From Candidatus Gastranaerophilales bacterium (GTDB taxonomy: Bacteria; Cyanobacteriota; Vampirovibrionia; Gastranaerophilales; Gastranaerophilaceae): 64,000 bases of DNA. The stretch's first letter is position 1; every line of letters starts with the position of its first letter. The notes below the pieces were generated by a model. The model saw only the letters and a program-made list of their open reading frames with translations. It had not been told where the DNA came from and did no database searches. Position numbers and translations under genes: made by a program. Shown piece by piece: positions 50,826-60,088 of the stretch. The DNA is taken from positions 1 through 64,000 of the forward strand of contig CALVEN010000002.1 of the NCBI GenBank assembly GCA_944326585.1, in the 5' to 3' direction.

Positions 50826-52343
50826 ATGAGAGTAGAAAAACAATCCACAGTCTGGCAGCCGAATTCAATGGGCAGATTTGACAGATTAAAACTAAAATTT
50901 AACGACTTTGCAATTGATATGTTATTAAATTATTTAGGACATAATTTCAGCAAAGAAAAATTAATTAACCTTGCAAAAATATTCGAAAAAATTTCCGGCT
51001 CCAAAGGCGGAATAAATCACGCACGAAGAATGCAATGGCTTTTTAAATCCGAACATCCGCACCTTTATTGGTGGAAAAAGATTTTAACCGAATTACATCC
51101 AAATTGCCGCAACAAATGGATAAAAAACTTCTTTGTAAACGGATACTACGGCGACAATTTGAGAAAACGGACGAAATTCAACGAGAAAAACGGATTTTTC
51201 CCGCCGACAGTTCTGCTTGCAAGTATTACAAAACGCTGCAACTTCAACTGTAAAGGCTGCTGGGCGCATGAATATGACGTAAAAGAAGATTTATCAAAAG
51301 AAAAATGGAGAGAAATCTTTACGGAAGCCCGCGATGTTATGGGTATTCACATAATCCCTGTTGTGGGCGGCGAACCGTTTGCCAGAAAAGAATTTTTAGA
51401 GCTGGCTGAAGAATTTAATGACTGCGTATTCATAACATTTACAAACGGTTCATTAATTACCGAAAAGACAGTTGAAAAATTGAAAAAACTCGGAAATGTT
51501 CAGCCTATGTTTTCAATCGGCGGGATGAAAGAAAACACAGATACCGTAAGAGGCGAAGGCTGCTTTGATATGGTTATGGAAAAAATGGACATGTTGAAAA
51601 AAGCCGGAATATTTTTCGGTGCCAGCATAACCGCTACAAGCCAAAATTGTGATGAGGTTACATCGGATGAATTTATGAAAATGTTATCCGATAAAGGGTG
51701 TCTTTGGGCATGGTTCTTCCATTACGTACCTGTAGGCGACAGCCCTGACGTTAGTATGGTTCCTAATGCTCAGCAGCGTCAGCAGATTTTAAAAGCTGTA
51801 TATAATGCCAGAAACACTCTGCCTATGATGACAGTTGATTTTTGGGGTGACGGCCCTGAAATGATGGGATGTATTGCAGGCGGCAGACAGTATATTCATG
51901 TTAACCCGAGAGGAGATGTCGAACCATGTACTTTTGTTCACCTTGCAACACACAACCTGAAAGATTGCACGCTTACAGAAGCGCTTGCATCACCCTTTAT
52001 GCGTGCAATAAGGGATGGTATTCCTTATGAAGACGGTAATATGCTAAGACCGTGTATGATTGTCGATAGACCTGAGGTTTTGAGAAGCTATTATGAAAAA
52101 TTCAAGCCTTATGAAACTCACGAAAATGCGGCTGCATATTTGACCAATCCTGAAATTACATCTAAAATTGACCAGTATTCAAAAGATGTTAAAGAAATTC
52201 TGGATAAAGATTGGCGTGAAAACCTCTGGATGACGATATTCCCGCTTGAAGGCGAATATTATATCGACAGAGATCATTTCTGTTCAAAAGAAAAGCCGTC
52301 TGCCGTTAAATGCGAAGGAAAATGCGCATGCTGCGTAAAATAA
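50826..52343 (+). CDS. Radical SAM/SPASM-type enzyme, possibly lipid-linked
   Basis: About 505 residues from ATG 50826 (AAGGAG 6 nt upstream). N-terminal helical part (about 1-125, DFAIDMLLNYLGHNFSKEK), radical SAM core with CNFNCKGCWAHEYD (CX3CX2C, about 136-149), PVVGGEPFARKEF (about 176-188), FTNGS, and VNPRGDVEPCTFVH (about 358-371) plus later cysteines (RPCMIVD, KCEGKCACC at the very end). The terminal CxxxCxCC motif is unusual. Translationally coupled to a PAP2 phosphatase and opposite a lipid kinase. The substrate could be a membrane lipid, but a peptide or sugar is not excluded. Confidence 0.85.
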   Translation: MRVEKQSTVWQPNSMGRFDRLKLKFNDFAIDMLLNYLGHNFSKEKLINLAKIFEKISGSKGGINHARRMQWLFKSEHPHLYWWKKILTELHPNCRNKWIKNFFVNGYYGDNLRKRTKFNEKNGFFPPTVLLASITKRCNFNCKGCWAHEYDVKEDLSKEKWREIFTEARDVMGIHIIPVVGGEPFARKEFLELAEEFNDCVFITFTNGSLITEKTVEKLKKLGNVQPMFSIGGMKENTDTVRGEGCFDMVMEKMDMLKKAGIFFGASITATSQNCDEVTSDEFMKMLSDKGCLWAWFFHYVPVGDSPDVSMVPNAQQRQQILKAVYNARNTLPMMTVDFWGDGPEMMGCIAGGRQYIHVNPRGDVEPCTFVHLATHNLKDCTLTEALASPFMRAIRDGIPYEDGNMLRPCMIVDRPEVLRSYYEKFKPYETHENAAAYLTNPEITSKIDQYSKDVKEILDKDWRENLWMTIFPLEGEYYIDRDHFCSKEKPSAVKCEGKCACCVK

Positions 52344-52945
52344 TTGTTTTTACGGCAGTATTTTTGATATTTACATCGTTAATAGTCTTCTGTCCTGTTG
52401 TAACCCAATGGGACAGAAGTGTTATAATATTTTTGCAGGATAAGCTCGGATTTTTGCCAATACAAATTTTCAAACTGCCTGATTGTATTCTGTATTCCAT
52501 AATGATAGCACTGCCGCTTGTAGGGTTCGGGGTGTATTTTGTAACTAAAAAGTTATACAAAGACGCTGTTTTTTTATGCTCAGTGCCTTTAGTGACATAT
52601 ATTTTAAATTACATACTAAAACACATCATATGCCGTCCAAGACCGCCTTTCGAATTGCAAATCGCAGGAATTCATCCGGATAGTTACAGCTATGTATCAA
52701 CGCACAGTCTTGTAATGTTTTGCCTCTGGGGAATGGTTATATGGTATTTGTATAAATATTGTAATAATAAATCGTGGCGTATAATCGGGATTAGTATTTC
52801 AGTATTATGGATTTTATTTGTAGGCTTAAGCAGAGTTATGACAGGTGTCCATAACCCCACAGACGTTTTGGGCGCGTATCTTTTGGGAATAGTTCTATTG
52901 ATTTGCTTTTTGGATTTGAGGAATTATTTAATCAAAACTTCCTGA
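52328..52945 (+). CDS. PAP2-family membrane phosphatase
   Basis: About 205 residues. Six or so TM helices. Motifs KHIICRPRPP (K-x6-RP), YVSTHSLV (usual PSGH; Thr replaces Gly, Ser before it) and SRVMTGVHNPTDVLGAY (SR-x5-H-x3-D). Dephosphorylates lipid phosphates such as undecaprenyl pyrophosphate or phosphatidate on the periplasmic side. Overlaps the end of the radical SAM gene; the start could be any of three ATGs (52310, 52322, 52328), with GAAGG favouring the last. Its end overlaps the convergent wzz gene by 22 bp. Confidence 0.88.
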   Translation: MLRKIIVFTAVFLIFTSLIVFCPVVTQWDRSVIIFLQDKLGFLPIQIFKLPDCILYSIMIALPLVGFGVYFVTKKLYKDAVFLCSVPLVTYILNYILKHIICRPRPPFELQIAGIHPDSYSYVSTHSLVMFCLWGMVIWYLYKYCNNKSWRIIGISISVLWILFVGLSRVMTGVHNPTDVLGAYLLGIVLLICFLDLRNYLIKTS

Positions 52946-54285
52946 GCAACTTTTTTGTTCATTTCCATAAGCATTGTTTTTATTTGTTTATAAAGCTTGG
53001 AATTTGTTTTGCCGACAGTTGCAAATATTATAACTTCAGCCGAATTTTTAACGCTTTCGACAAATTCACCGGAGATATCCGCCTTTATCAGATGAATATT
53101 TCTAAAGCTTTGTAATTGCGGAATAATATTTTCAGGGATATTCTCAAAACAAACAAGAGAAATATTTTTGTCCTGATTTGCCAGTAATAATAACTTCAAA
53201 TCCGAAAAATCATTTTCTAAATCGTAAATAATATTTTCTCCGAGCATTGAATATGTAAGCTTTTTATCTGTTATTTCAGCAAAAATTACTGCAAATAATG
53301 ACGCAATAAAACCAAAAACAATACCCAGAAGAATGTTTATAAGAAGCTTGGGTGAAGAATATTCAAAATCTCTGAGTTTTTGCGGCTCCTTGATTACAAG
53401 TACTTTAGAGGAATCAGACATTTTGTCAACCATTTTTGCCCATTCAAGTTTTGAGGATAAATTTGCAACTTTGGCAGCTTCTTCAGTAACTTCAATTCTG
53501 GAACGTTCACCGGAAACTACCTGACCTTTTAGCGTTGACAAAGCCCTCTGTGCACTATTTGAGAATGCCCCCATTGCAGCAAGATTACCTGTAGACATCA
53601 TTGATTGCTCGGGTAATCCGCTCATCGTATTAACTTTTTGATTTAATGCCTGCTTGGCTCTATTATATTCAGCTTCTAAAATCTTTTGGTCAGATTTAGC
53701 TTTATCGCTGTTTAATTGTTTGTGAAGTTCAATGTAATTGTTTATAATAGAATTAACGACGTTATAAGCTAACTCCGGATCTTTATTTTTATACTCAATC
53801 GATAAAACATTTGTGCCTTTTTTGTTTTCAAAAGAAATATTCTTTTTTAAAAATGCTTTTGTAGAAATAAATTCGCCTTCTTTTTTATTAGGAATGATGC
53901 CCCATCTTTTTTTATAGACTAAATTGTTTTCACGAATAACTTTATCAATAACCAGTGGTGATTGGATAAGTTCCATTTCATTTATTAAAGTTCCTCCACC
54001 ACCTGCCATTAATGCTGCGACACCACCTGCGCCGCCTAATTCTTCTATAGCATATGGGTTAATTTCCATCATATTTGAACTGTTCGCTTTGTTTATATAT
54101 AAATCGCTTTCAACAGAATATTTTTTAGGCAATATAAAAGTTAATGTTATAAATAAAACTAATATTGTAAAGAATATTTTAATAATCAAATATTTTTTAT
54201 TCCAAAGTACGAAAAATATTTTTTTTAAATCAATCGTTAATTCTTCATCAATTTCTTCCTGCGGGATATAAACTGCCTGCTGCAT
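52924..54285 (-). CDS. wzz: Wzz/polysaccharide co-polymerase
   Basis: 453 residues. N-terminal TM (about 31-52, LIIKIFFTILVLFITLTFIL), periplasmic helical domain (about 55-310) and C-terminal TM (about 318-340, PKLLINILLGIVFGFIASLF) with Pro-Lys before it. A C-terminal cytosolic tail of about 110 residues follows (LENDFSDLKLLLLANQDKNISLV) without a Walker A, so it is not a functional Wzc tyrosine kinase but a degenerate one is possible. Sets chain length of a Wzy-dependent polymer with the SLBB exporter. SD AAAGGAG before the ATG. First gene read from the locus on the minus strand boundary. Confidence 0.9.
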   Translation of the reverse strand: MQQAVYIPQEEIDEELTIDLKKIFFVLWNKKYLIIKIFFTILVLFITLTFILPKKYSVESDLYINKANSSNMMEINPYAIEELGGAGGVAALMAGGGGTLINEMELIQSPLVIDKVIRENNLVYKKRWGIIPNKKEGEFISTKAFLKKNISFENKKGTNVLSIEYKNKDPELAYNVVNSIINNYIELHKQLNSDKAKSDQKILEAEYNRAKQALNQKVNTMSGLPEQSMMSTGNLAAMGAFSNSAQRALSTLKGQVVSGERSRIEVTEEAAKVANLSSKLEWAKMVDKMSDSSKVLVIKEPQKLRDFEYSSPKLLINILLGIVFGFIASLFAVIFAEITDKKLTYSMLGENIIYDLENDFSDLKLLLLANQDKNISLVCFENIPENIIPQLQSFRNIHLIKADISGEFVESVKNSAEVIIFATVGKTNSKLYKQIKTMLMEMNKKVAQEVLIK

Positions 54286-54344
54286 AAAATCTCCTTTAAT
54301 ATTAAAATAATTATATTACAAACAACCAGAATCTACAAGAAAAT

Positions 54345-55928
54345 TTAAGCAACAGGTTGTTTTATTTTATACAAAGTAGATGTTATAAAATTAATATTAA
54401 TTTTTTTAGACAATTTAGAAATTTCCTCTGACATAATATCATTTCTTTCATCAAATTCATTTACCTTAGCATTATTTATCAAATCATCAGAAACATAATT
54501 ATCCGTTGCAACTGGGCTGAAGCCGTCGAGTCCTGCCATTGTAACTGATTTTATACCTATTTTTATAAACAAATTCAACAACATCAAAGCTACATTATCA
54601 AACATCTTTGAATCATTCAAATAAGATGAGTAATTAAGGACACGAGCCTGTGGAGGAATATCTTCAATATTGGAAGAAACAACCAACGGCGTCATATAAT
54701 TGTTCAATGTGGTAAAACGTTTCATATTAGTCACAAATACAAGATTTTCCTTAAATTGCTCCGGAATAAAGTTCAAAGAAATTATAAAAGGATTTTCCTG
54801 TTTTATAAAATTATTAATTTTCTGTAGTTCTTCTTTCAAAGATTTACCGGGTGCAAGAATAAGAATCTTCTTATTTGTAAGCAAATTTTTCATATATTCA
54901 ACAGTTTTGCTGTCATCAACAACCTTTGAAAATTTATCCAAATACAATTGTTTAATCAAATTTGCATCATAGATAGACTTTTTGTTATCAGGAATTGATT
55001 TCAAAAGATTATTAATAAATTCTACAGGTACAGTCTGTTTATCCACAAGGTATTTTGCATAATTCGGGTGACAGTGATTTGTCGCGGCTAAATAATATGG
55101 TACTGAATATCCCCAAGGAGTTTTAGCGAATATCGGATTTATTTGTTCATCTATTATTTTTAATATTGGAATTATATCATAATGTCCGTTATAATTATCG
55201 TTAATGTACTGTGTGATAAGCTCAGTACAAAGATTCCCTGCGCCACGTCCCATACCAAAAACGGTTGAATCGATAATAAGTTCTCTATTTTTGCAAACTT
55301 TCATTAAACATTGTGCATTTGAAAATGATAATTGCAAATTATTATGGGAATGGAAGCATAGAGCAATATCTTTGTTTAAATTATGATCAATTAAATAGTA
55401 TAATCTTAACAAATCGTCTTCTTTTAAGACTCCCATAGAATCTACTATTGACATTCCATAAGGCCTGATATCATTTATATCTTTAATTACATCAAGTATT
55501 TCTTCATCAGTAAATTGATCAATAAAAGTTGGATTAATAAAAAGTTTATACCCCTTTGATTTCAACTTTTTACAGTAAACCATTGCCTTATCTTTTTGGC
55601 TTTTCTTAAAAATTAATCTTATTCCTTTAATAATTGAATCTTTAACATCAGGAACTTTTTCAATAGAAAATTTACCATAAGTAATCATACCGAACAATTT
55701 TTCTTTATCAATATTAAAAGGCACAAATCTTTTAATATCTTCAAATGAATTAAATAAGGTTTTTGAAACTGTTGTTGTTTCCTCTGTTAAAAAACCTGTT
55801 TCAATATAATCAATATTCGATTTTGATAACGAAGCTAATATTTGTCTGCATTTATCAAGTCCAAAATCCCATTCGTTTATATATCCACCATCACGCAAGG
55901 TACAGTCTAAAACTTTTATATTTAACAT
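54345..55928 (-). CDS. HMGL-type aldolase with C-terminal unknown domain
   Basis: 527 residues. N-terminal TIM barrel of the HMG-CoA lyase/4-hydroxy-2-oxovalerate aldolase group: DCTLRDGGY (8-16, metal Asp and Arg), YIETGF (41-46), SIVDSMG (160-166), CFHSHNN (191-197, two metal His), VFGMGRGAGN (223-232). The domain ends near 345. Residues about 353-527 (ILILAPGKSLKEEL, FVTNMKRFTTL, VTMAGLDGFSP) recall the GT42/MptE-DUF115 fold (GxGxSL start), not proved. Such aldolases join pyruvate to an aldehyde. In a glycan locus it may make a keto-sugar acid. Overlaps the cytidylyltransferase-like gene by 7 nt. Confidence 0.8.
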   Translation of the reverse strand: MLNIKVLDCTLRDGGYINEWDFGLDKCRQILASLSKSNIDYIETGFLTEETTTVSKTLFNSFEDIKRFVPFNIDKEKLFGMITYGKFSIEKVPDVKDSIIKGIRLIFKKSQKDKAMVYCKKLKSKGYKLFINPTFIDQFTDEEILDVIKDINDIRPYGMSIVDSMGVLKEDDLLRLYYLIDHNLNKDIALCFHSHNNLQLSFSNAQCLMKVCKNRELIIDSTVFGMGRGAGNLCTELITQYINDNYNGHYDIIPILKIIDEQINPIFAKTPWGYSVPYYLAATNHCHPNYAKYLVDKQTVPVEFINNLLKSIPDNKKSIYDANLIKQLYLDKFSKVVDDSKTVEYMKNLLTNKKILILAPGKSLKEELQKINNFIKQENPFIISLNFIPEQFKENLVFVTNMKRFTTLNNYMTPLVVSSNIEDIPPQARVLNYSSYLNDSKMFDNVALMLLNLFIKIGIKSVTMAGLDGFSPVATDNYVSDDLINNAKVNEFDERNDIMSEEISKLSKKININFITSTLYKIKQPVA

Positions 55929-56602
55929 ATTCCATTCATCCTATATTTTTTATACATAAATTCAGCAAACTCAAAATCTATTTCATTATCTATATCAATA
56001 CACTCTATAGAATCTAATTCATATAGTAAAGGGTGATTCCCGACAATACTTGAATTTTTAATACCATATTCTTTAGTGAAAATATTTATTGCAAAATTTA
56101 AAGCAAATATATTAGGGAGATCCTGGCTTTTAGGCATTTTGTCAATTGAATAATTTAAAGGAATATTATCTTTCCACAAAAATTCCTTAATTAAATGTGC
56201 CGAATTTAATGTATCATATTTATTTGATTTGTTCAGAAATGTTTTTATTGCTTGATTTAAAGAAGTATCCATAAGAAGAGGATTTGTGGCATTAACATAA
56301 ACGATTATATCAGCATTTGTTGTTTCTGAAATATTCTTATATACTTCATTGATAGAAACTGTTGATGATGCAAAATAAGGATCTCGTTTAAACGTTTCCG
56401 CACCAAGAGATTTTGCAATATCTAACATCTCGTCGCTGTCTGAATTTACTACTACTCCGTCTAATTCTTTTATTCTTTGCATTTGTCTTATTTTTATTTC
56501 CAATAAACTGCTGTTTGCAAAGGGACGTATATTTTTATTTTTTACTCTTTGAGAACCAGCTCTTACAGGTATAACTGCTTTTATAATTTTTTCGTTTATC
56601 AC
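55922..56602 (-). CDS. Acylneuraminate cytidylyltransferase-like (NeuA/KdsB family) enzyme
   Basis: 226 residues, usual length. PVRAGSQRVKNKNIRPF (about 11-27) is the CTP-binding signature, with VVVNSDSDEMLDIAK, ADIIVYVNATNPLL (about 104-117) and DNEIDFEFAEF near the C terminus. It should activate a 2-keto sugar acid as CMP-sugar. The sugar could be a nonulosonic acid or other keto-acid made by the adjoining aldolase gene. Two nt from the HAD gene, in the same minus operon. Confidence 0.88.
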   Translation of the reverse strand: MINEKIIKAVIPVRAGSQRVKNKNIRPFANSSLLEIKIRQMQRIKELDGVVVNSDSDEMLDIAKSLGAETFKRDPYFASSTVSINEVYKNISETTNADIIVYVNATNPLLMDTSLNQAIKTFLNKSNKYDTLNSAHLIKEFLWKDNIPLNYSIDKMPKSQDLPNIFALNFAINIFTKEYGIKNSSIVGNHPLLYELDSIECIDIDNEIDFEFAEFMYKKYRMNGIC

Positions 56603-56603
56603 T

Positions 56604-57314
56604 TCATAACTCCTTTATTTGTTTTATTATTTCTTCATAATTATCTGATTTAATATTTGGGGTGACATACCCCCATTTGGCTTGTATACATTTTAAATTT
56701 TTTATATTTTCACACTTTCTTAAATTATCTTCGCTATCGTCTATAAATATCGCTTTCTCTACATTGCGCAATTTCATATAAGCCTTTATAAAATTAGCCT
56801 TGGTTTGATATTCTTTTAATTTTTCTTTACCTATTATTCTTTCCTCACTCAAAATGAATTTATAATCATCAAAGTGATTTTTTATCGCAAACTCATTCTT
56901 TGTAGACAAAATAATTATATCATAATCATTTTTAATGGAATTGATCATGTAAAAAAATGGATAAGGTGCTTCTAAACTTTTCCAAAATTCATAATCACGT
57001 TCTATTAAATATTTTCGTTGCTCTTGATATTTTTTATCAAACAAACCATCTCTCACTAACATACGGTTTTTTATAAGTCTATAATATTCCTGCTCAAAAA
57101 TGTCATTATCAGTGCCACTATCTATCAACTTTAGAATATAATAATAATGCCAAGAATGAGTTATTAGATAACGATATTTTTTAAATTTCAGATAATGAAT
57201 TGCATCTATTTTTTCTTTTATTGGTATGTTATAAAATGAATATCTAGCTAATAAATAGGCCTCTTTTACACTATCAAACAAAACGCCATCAAAATCTAAG
57301 AATATTGTTTTCAT
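56604..57314 (-). CDS. HAD-superfamily hydrolase
   Basis: 236 residues. Motif I FLDFDGVLFDS (about 5-15, nucleophile Asp), motif II IILSTKN (about 132-138), motif III Lys in VEKAIFIDD, motif IV IFIDDSEDN (about 191-199). Size and cap suit a sugar-phosphate phosphatase. In this operon it may dephosphorylate a sugar acid phosphate before CMP activation, as NeuD/KdsC-type steps do. Overlaps the PP-loop gene by 4 nt. Confidence 0.87.
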   Translation of the reverse strand: MKTIFLDFDGVLFDSVKEAYLLARYSFYNIPIKEKIDAIHYLKFKKYRYLITHSWHYYYILKLIDSGTDNDIFEQEYYRLIKNRMLVRDGLFDKKYQEQRKYLIERDYEFWKSLEAPYPFFYMINSIKNDYDIIILSTKNEFAIKNHFDDYKFILSEERIIGKEKLKEYQTKANFIKAYMKLRNVEKAIFIDDSEDNLRKCENIKNLKCIQAKWGYVTPNIKSDNYEEIIKQIKEL

Positions 57315-58837
57315 ACTTTTACCTCTTCTGAAAATTCTAAAGTATTCATTTTGTTATAAAAATTTTTATACACTTCTTGTTCATACTGCCTGAATGTTTT
57401 TTCTTGTTTTATCTCTTTTTTATAATTTTTCTTTTTCTTGATATTTGGCATTTCATAATGAAATACATCTTTTAGAATTTTATATACTACTGATTTAGGA
57501 TGATAAATTTCATATTTATAATCTGTATTTTGAACTGTTGAATAAATAATTTGGGGTGTACCAAACATAAATATTGAATGAAAACCATATTTTTCACAGT
57601 TTTGAACATTTACATAATTATCAGAACCTTGTATAAAACCAAATATTTTTAAATACATCATTTTAGCAAATTTATTAGAAAAATTTGTACATAATTGATT
57701 AAGAATTGATTTAATCATATTAAAATATTTTTCATTCTTGTCTTTATCAATTAATGGCATATAAAATTTTTCATCATAAAATGCAATAAAATATTCTTTA
57801 ATATTTTTAACATTTTTTAAATTACGACATTGAGGTCTAAAAATTTTTATTATCATCAAAAACAATCTGCTTAATAAACAAAATGGCTTATTTAATATTG
57901 TACGGATAAAAAATTGCCCGATATTCTTTTCTGTTGGACCAAAACCTAATATAGAATCAGCTGCTTGTCCATTTAGCAAAACTATATCCTCTCCATATTT
58001 TTCTTTCAATTCTTCAACTACAACAAAAAACAATTGAGTAATACTCCTATCCATAAACATCGTATCAATAATCTCGGTATCAATATGTTTTGTTGTATTA
58101 ATTTTAATTTCAGCAAGTTCAATTCCCAATTTGTCAGCAGAATATAGAACTTTCAATGTATCATCATAATTCATAGAATTTGTTGGGATATGTTTTGCAA
58201 AAACCGGTATAAAATCAACATTTTGTTCTTGCAACATTTTTACACAAAGAGTTGAATCTGCTCCCCCTGAAAATAATAGAAATTTTTTCTGTGGTAAATT
58301 CTTTATCAAAGAAACAGTATCTCTCATATCAGCTAAAACTTCTTCAAAATGTCTTTTTCGATTTGGTTTATTTTCTAAATCTTTAAAATATAAATTTTCT
58401 TCAATTTTGTCAGGATAAAATTTATAAATATGGGCCGGTTTAATTTTATGAATTTTTGTACAAACAGTTTCTCCACCGGTTGTATAACGATGTTTATCCC
58501 AATATTCTATTTCAAATTTATTAGGTTCACGTTCTTCTTTTGAGAACATATTAAACAAAATTAAAAAATCATTGGAAAAATAAGTTGTATCATCCTTTTG
58601 CATATAATATGTTCTATAATTTGCCATAATGTCATTTATAATTTCGATATAATCATCATAAAATTTTATAAACGTGTAATAACCCTTTATTTTATCAATC
58701 TGTGTTTTATTGAAATTTTCAACATCCATATTATAAGGAAATCCCATTACAATAGTATTTTCGTCCTCATAATATGGTTTGTGTTTGAATATAAATTTAA
58801 AAGTTTTATTGCCGATTTTAATTTCTTTATTTAACAT
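57311..58837 (-). CDS. Asparagine synthase-like PP-loop amidotransferase protein
   Basis: 508 residues. PP-loop ATP motif FLLFSGGADSTLCVKML (about 186-202) with SGGADS at 190-195 as in AsnB C-terminal domains. The N-terminal about 150 residues resemble an eroded glutaminase domain (GYYTFIKFYDD, YFSNDFLIL) but the protein starts MLNKEI with no Cys2, so glutamine hydrolysis is unlikely. It would need ammonia or an amine from elsewhere. In surface-glycan loci relatives amidate sugar acids or build amidines. Overlaps the HAD gene by 4 nt. Confidence 0.8.
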   Translation of the reverse strand: MLNKEIKIGNKTFKFIFKHKPYYEDENTIVMGFPYNMDVENFNKTQIDKIKGYYTFIKFYDDYIEIINDIMANYRTYYMQKDDTTYFSNDFLILFNMFSKEEREPNKFEIEYWDKHRYTTGGETVCTKIHKIKPAHIYKFYPDKIEENLYFKDLENKPNRKRHFEEVLADMRDTVSLIKNLPQKKFLLFSGGADSTLCVKMLQEQNVDFIPVFAKHIPTNSMNYDDTLKVLYSADKLGIELAEIKINTTKHIDTEIIDTMFMDRSITQLFFVVVEELKEKYGEDIVLLNGQAADSILGFGPTEKNIGQFFIRTILNKPFCLLSRLFLMIIKIFRPQCRNLKNVKNIKEYFIAFYDEKFYMPLIDKDKNEKYFNMIKSILNQLCTNFSNKFAKMMYLKIFGFIQGSDNYVNVQNCEKYGFHSIFMFGTPQIIYSTVQNTDYKYEIYHPKSVVYKILKDVFHYEMPNIKKKKNYKKEIKQEKTFRQYEQEVYKNFYNKMNTLEFSEEVKV

Positions 58838-60088
58838 TTAATTCTCCTTATAAATCCATAATTTATGTTTATACACTCCGTATGCTCTTATTGAAAGCAT
58901 TATTACATAAGGTAAAATTGTCAGATATGCAAGAGTCATCATATCCAATACTTTCATAAAATATAATATACAGAGCATAATACCATGAATCAATGCAGCT
59001 ATAGGAAGTGATATATTAACAATTTTTGAATATCCCATTGCACCTAAAAGCGGATAACCAATCAACCCTGAAACAGATGAAAACAAAACTGTTATACAGA
59101 ATATTCTTAATACTTTATATGCTTCTAACATTTCAATACCATAAAAAATAGCTATAATCTCTTTTGCAAAAATAAATACAAAACCAGATATTAAGAACAT
59201 TGCAATAACCGTAGGATAAAAAATTTTTTTATATAAATTTACATTTTTATTTTTAGAAATTTGAGGATAAATAGCTGTCGCTATCGGAGATGTAAGCATA
59301 TGAATTGCATTAAAAATTTTTTCAGCCGCTACATAATATCCGACCAAAATAGGAGGCGCAACAACTCCCAAAACAAAAGCATTTGTATTTGTATAAATGG
59401 TATTGGCAATATTGGCAGAAAAATATTCAAAACTATATTTGAATTCATGCAAAATACTACTCCATTTAGGAATTGTCAATTTTAGACCAAAACGTCTATT
59501 TGCAATAATAATACTTAAAATTCCAGCAATCACAAAACCTAATGAATTTAGAACTGCGACATATAAATAGTCGTCAGGTGATTTTATGAAAATAAATATT
59601 AGGATTAAAAATACACTTTGCGAAACAATTTTAAGAAAAGTTACATATTTCATGTGTTCAATGCCTTGAAAATACCAAATTGGATAGATTGCATTACCAA
59701 TGACCATAAAAAAAGTTAAAAAGAATAATAGCCATTCATTATTGAATTTTGGCACAAATAAAACCAATAAAAATAAAACAATAAAACATAAAATTATCAA
59801 TATAAATTTAACACCCATAACCGAATTAAAAACTTCAGAAATTTTTTCTTTATCATCTTTTGCTATAGCAATTTCTCTTGAAGCCGACCAATTGAATCCA
59901 TATTCTGTTATCAGCATAAAATATTGAATACAGGCTTGTGCCCAAAAAACAAGCCCAAACTTTTCAACTCCCAAAACTCTTGATAAGTAAGGAAGCGAAA
60001 CTAGTGGTATAACATAAGTAATAACTTGTGTTAATCCTATTGCTATTACATTTTCAAAAAGCTTTTTTTTATTTGATTTTGCAGACAT
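58838..60088 (-). CDS. wzx: Wzx-type polysaccharide flippase
   Basis: 416 residues with about 12 TM helices, MOP superfamily (RfbX/Wzx). Start FENVIAIGLTQVITYVIPLVSLPYLSRVLGVEKFG is the usual N-terminal signature, with WYFQGIEHMKYV and VVAPPILVGYYVAAEKI later. It moves the undecaprenyl-linked repeat unit to the periplasm. Overlaps the upstream acyltransferase gene by 20 nt. Third core element with Wzy-like and Wzz proteins. Confidence 0.93.
   Translation of the reverse strand: MSAKSNKKKLFENVIAIGLTQVITYVIPLVSLPYLSRVLGVEKFGLVFWAQACIQYFMLITEYGFNWSASREIAIAKDDKEKISEVFNSVMGVKFILIILCFIVLFLLVLFVPKFNNEWLLFFLTFFMVIGNAIYPIWYFQGIEHMKYVTFLKIVSQSVFLILIFIFIKSPDDYLYVAVLNSLGFVIAGILSIIIANRRFGLKLTIPKWSSILHEFKYSFEYFSANIANTIYTNTNAFVLGVVAPPILVGYYVAAEKIFNAIHMLTSPIATAIYPQISKNKNVNLYKKIFYPTVIAMFLISGFVFIFAKEIIAIFYGIEMLEAYKVLRIFCITVLFSSVSGLIGYPLLGAMGYSKIVNISLPIAALIHGIMLCILYFMKVLDMMTLAYLTILPYVIMLSIRAYGVYKHKLWIYKEN

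Noticed and set aside
52924-54285. Bacterial tyrosine kinase (Wzc-type) domain at the C terminus of Wzz
   Set aside because: The cytosolic tail lacks Walker A/A'/B motifs and a Tyr cluster; only the co-polymerase part is supported.
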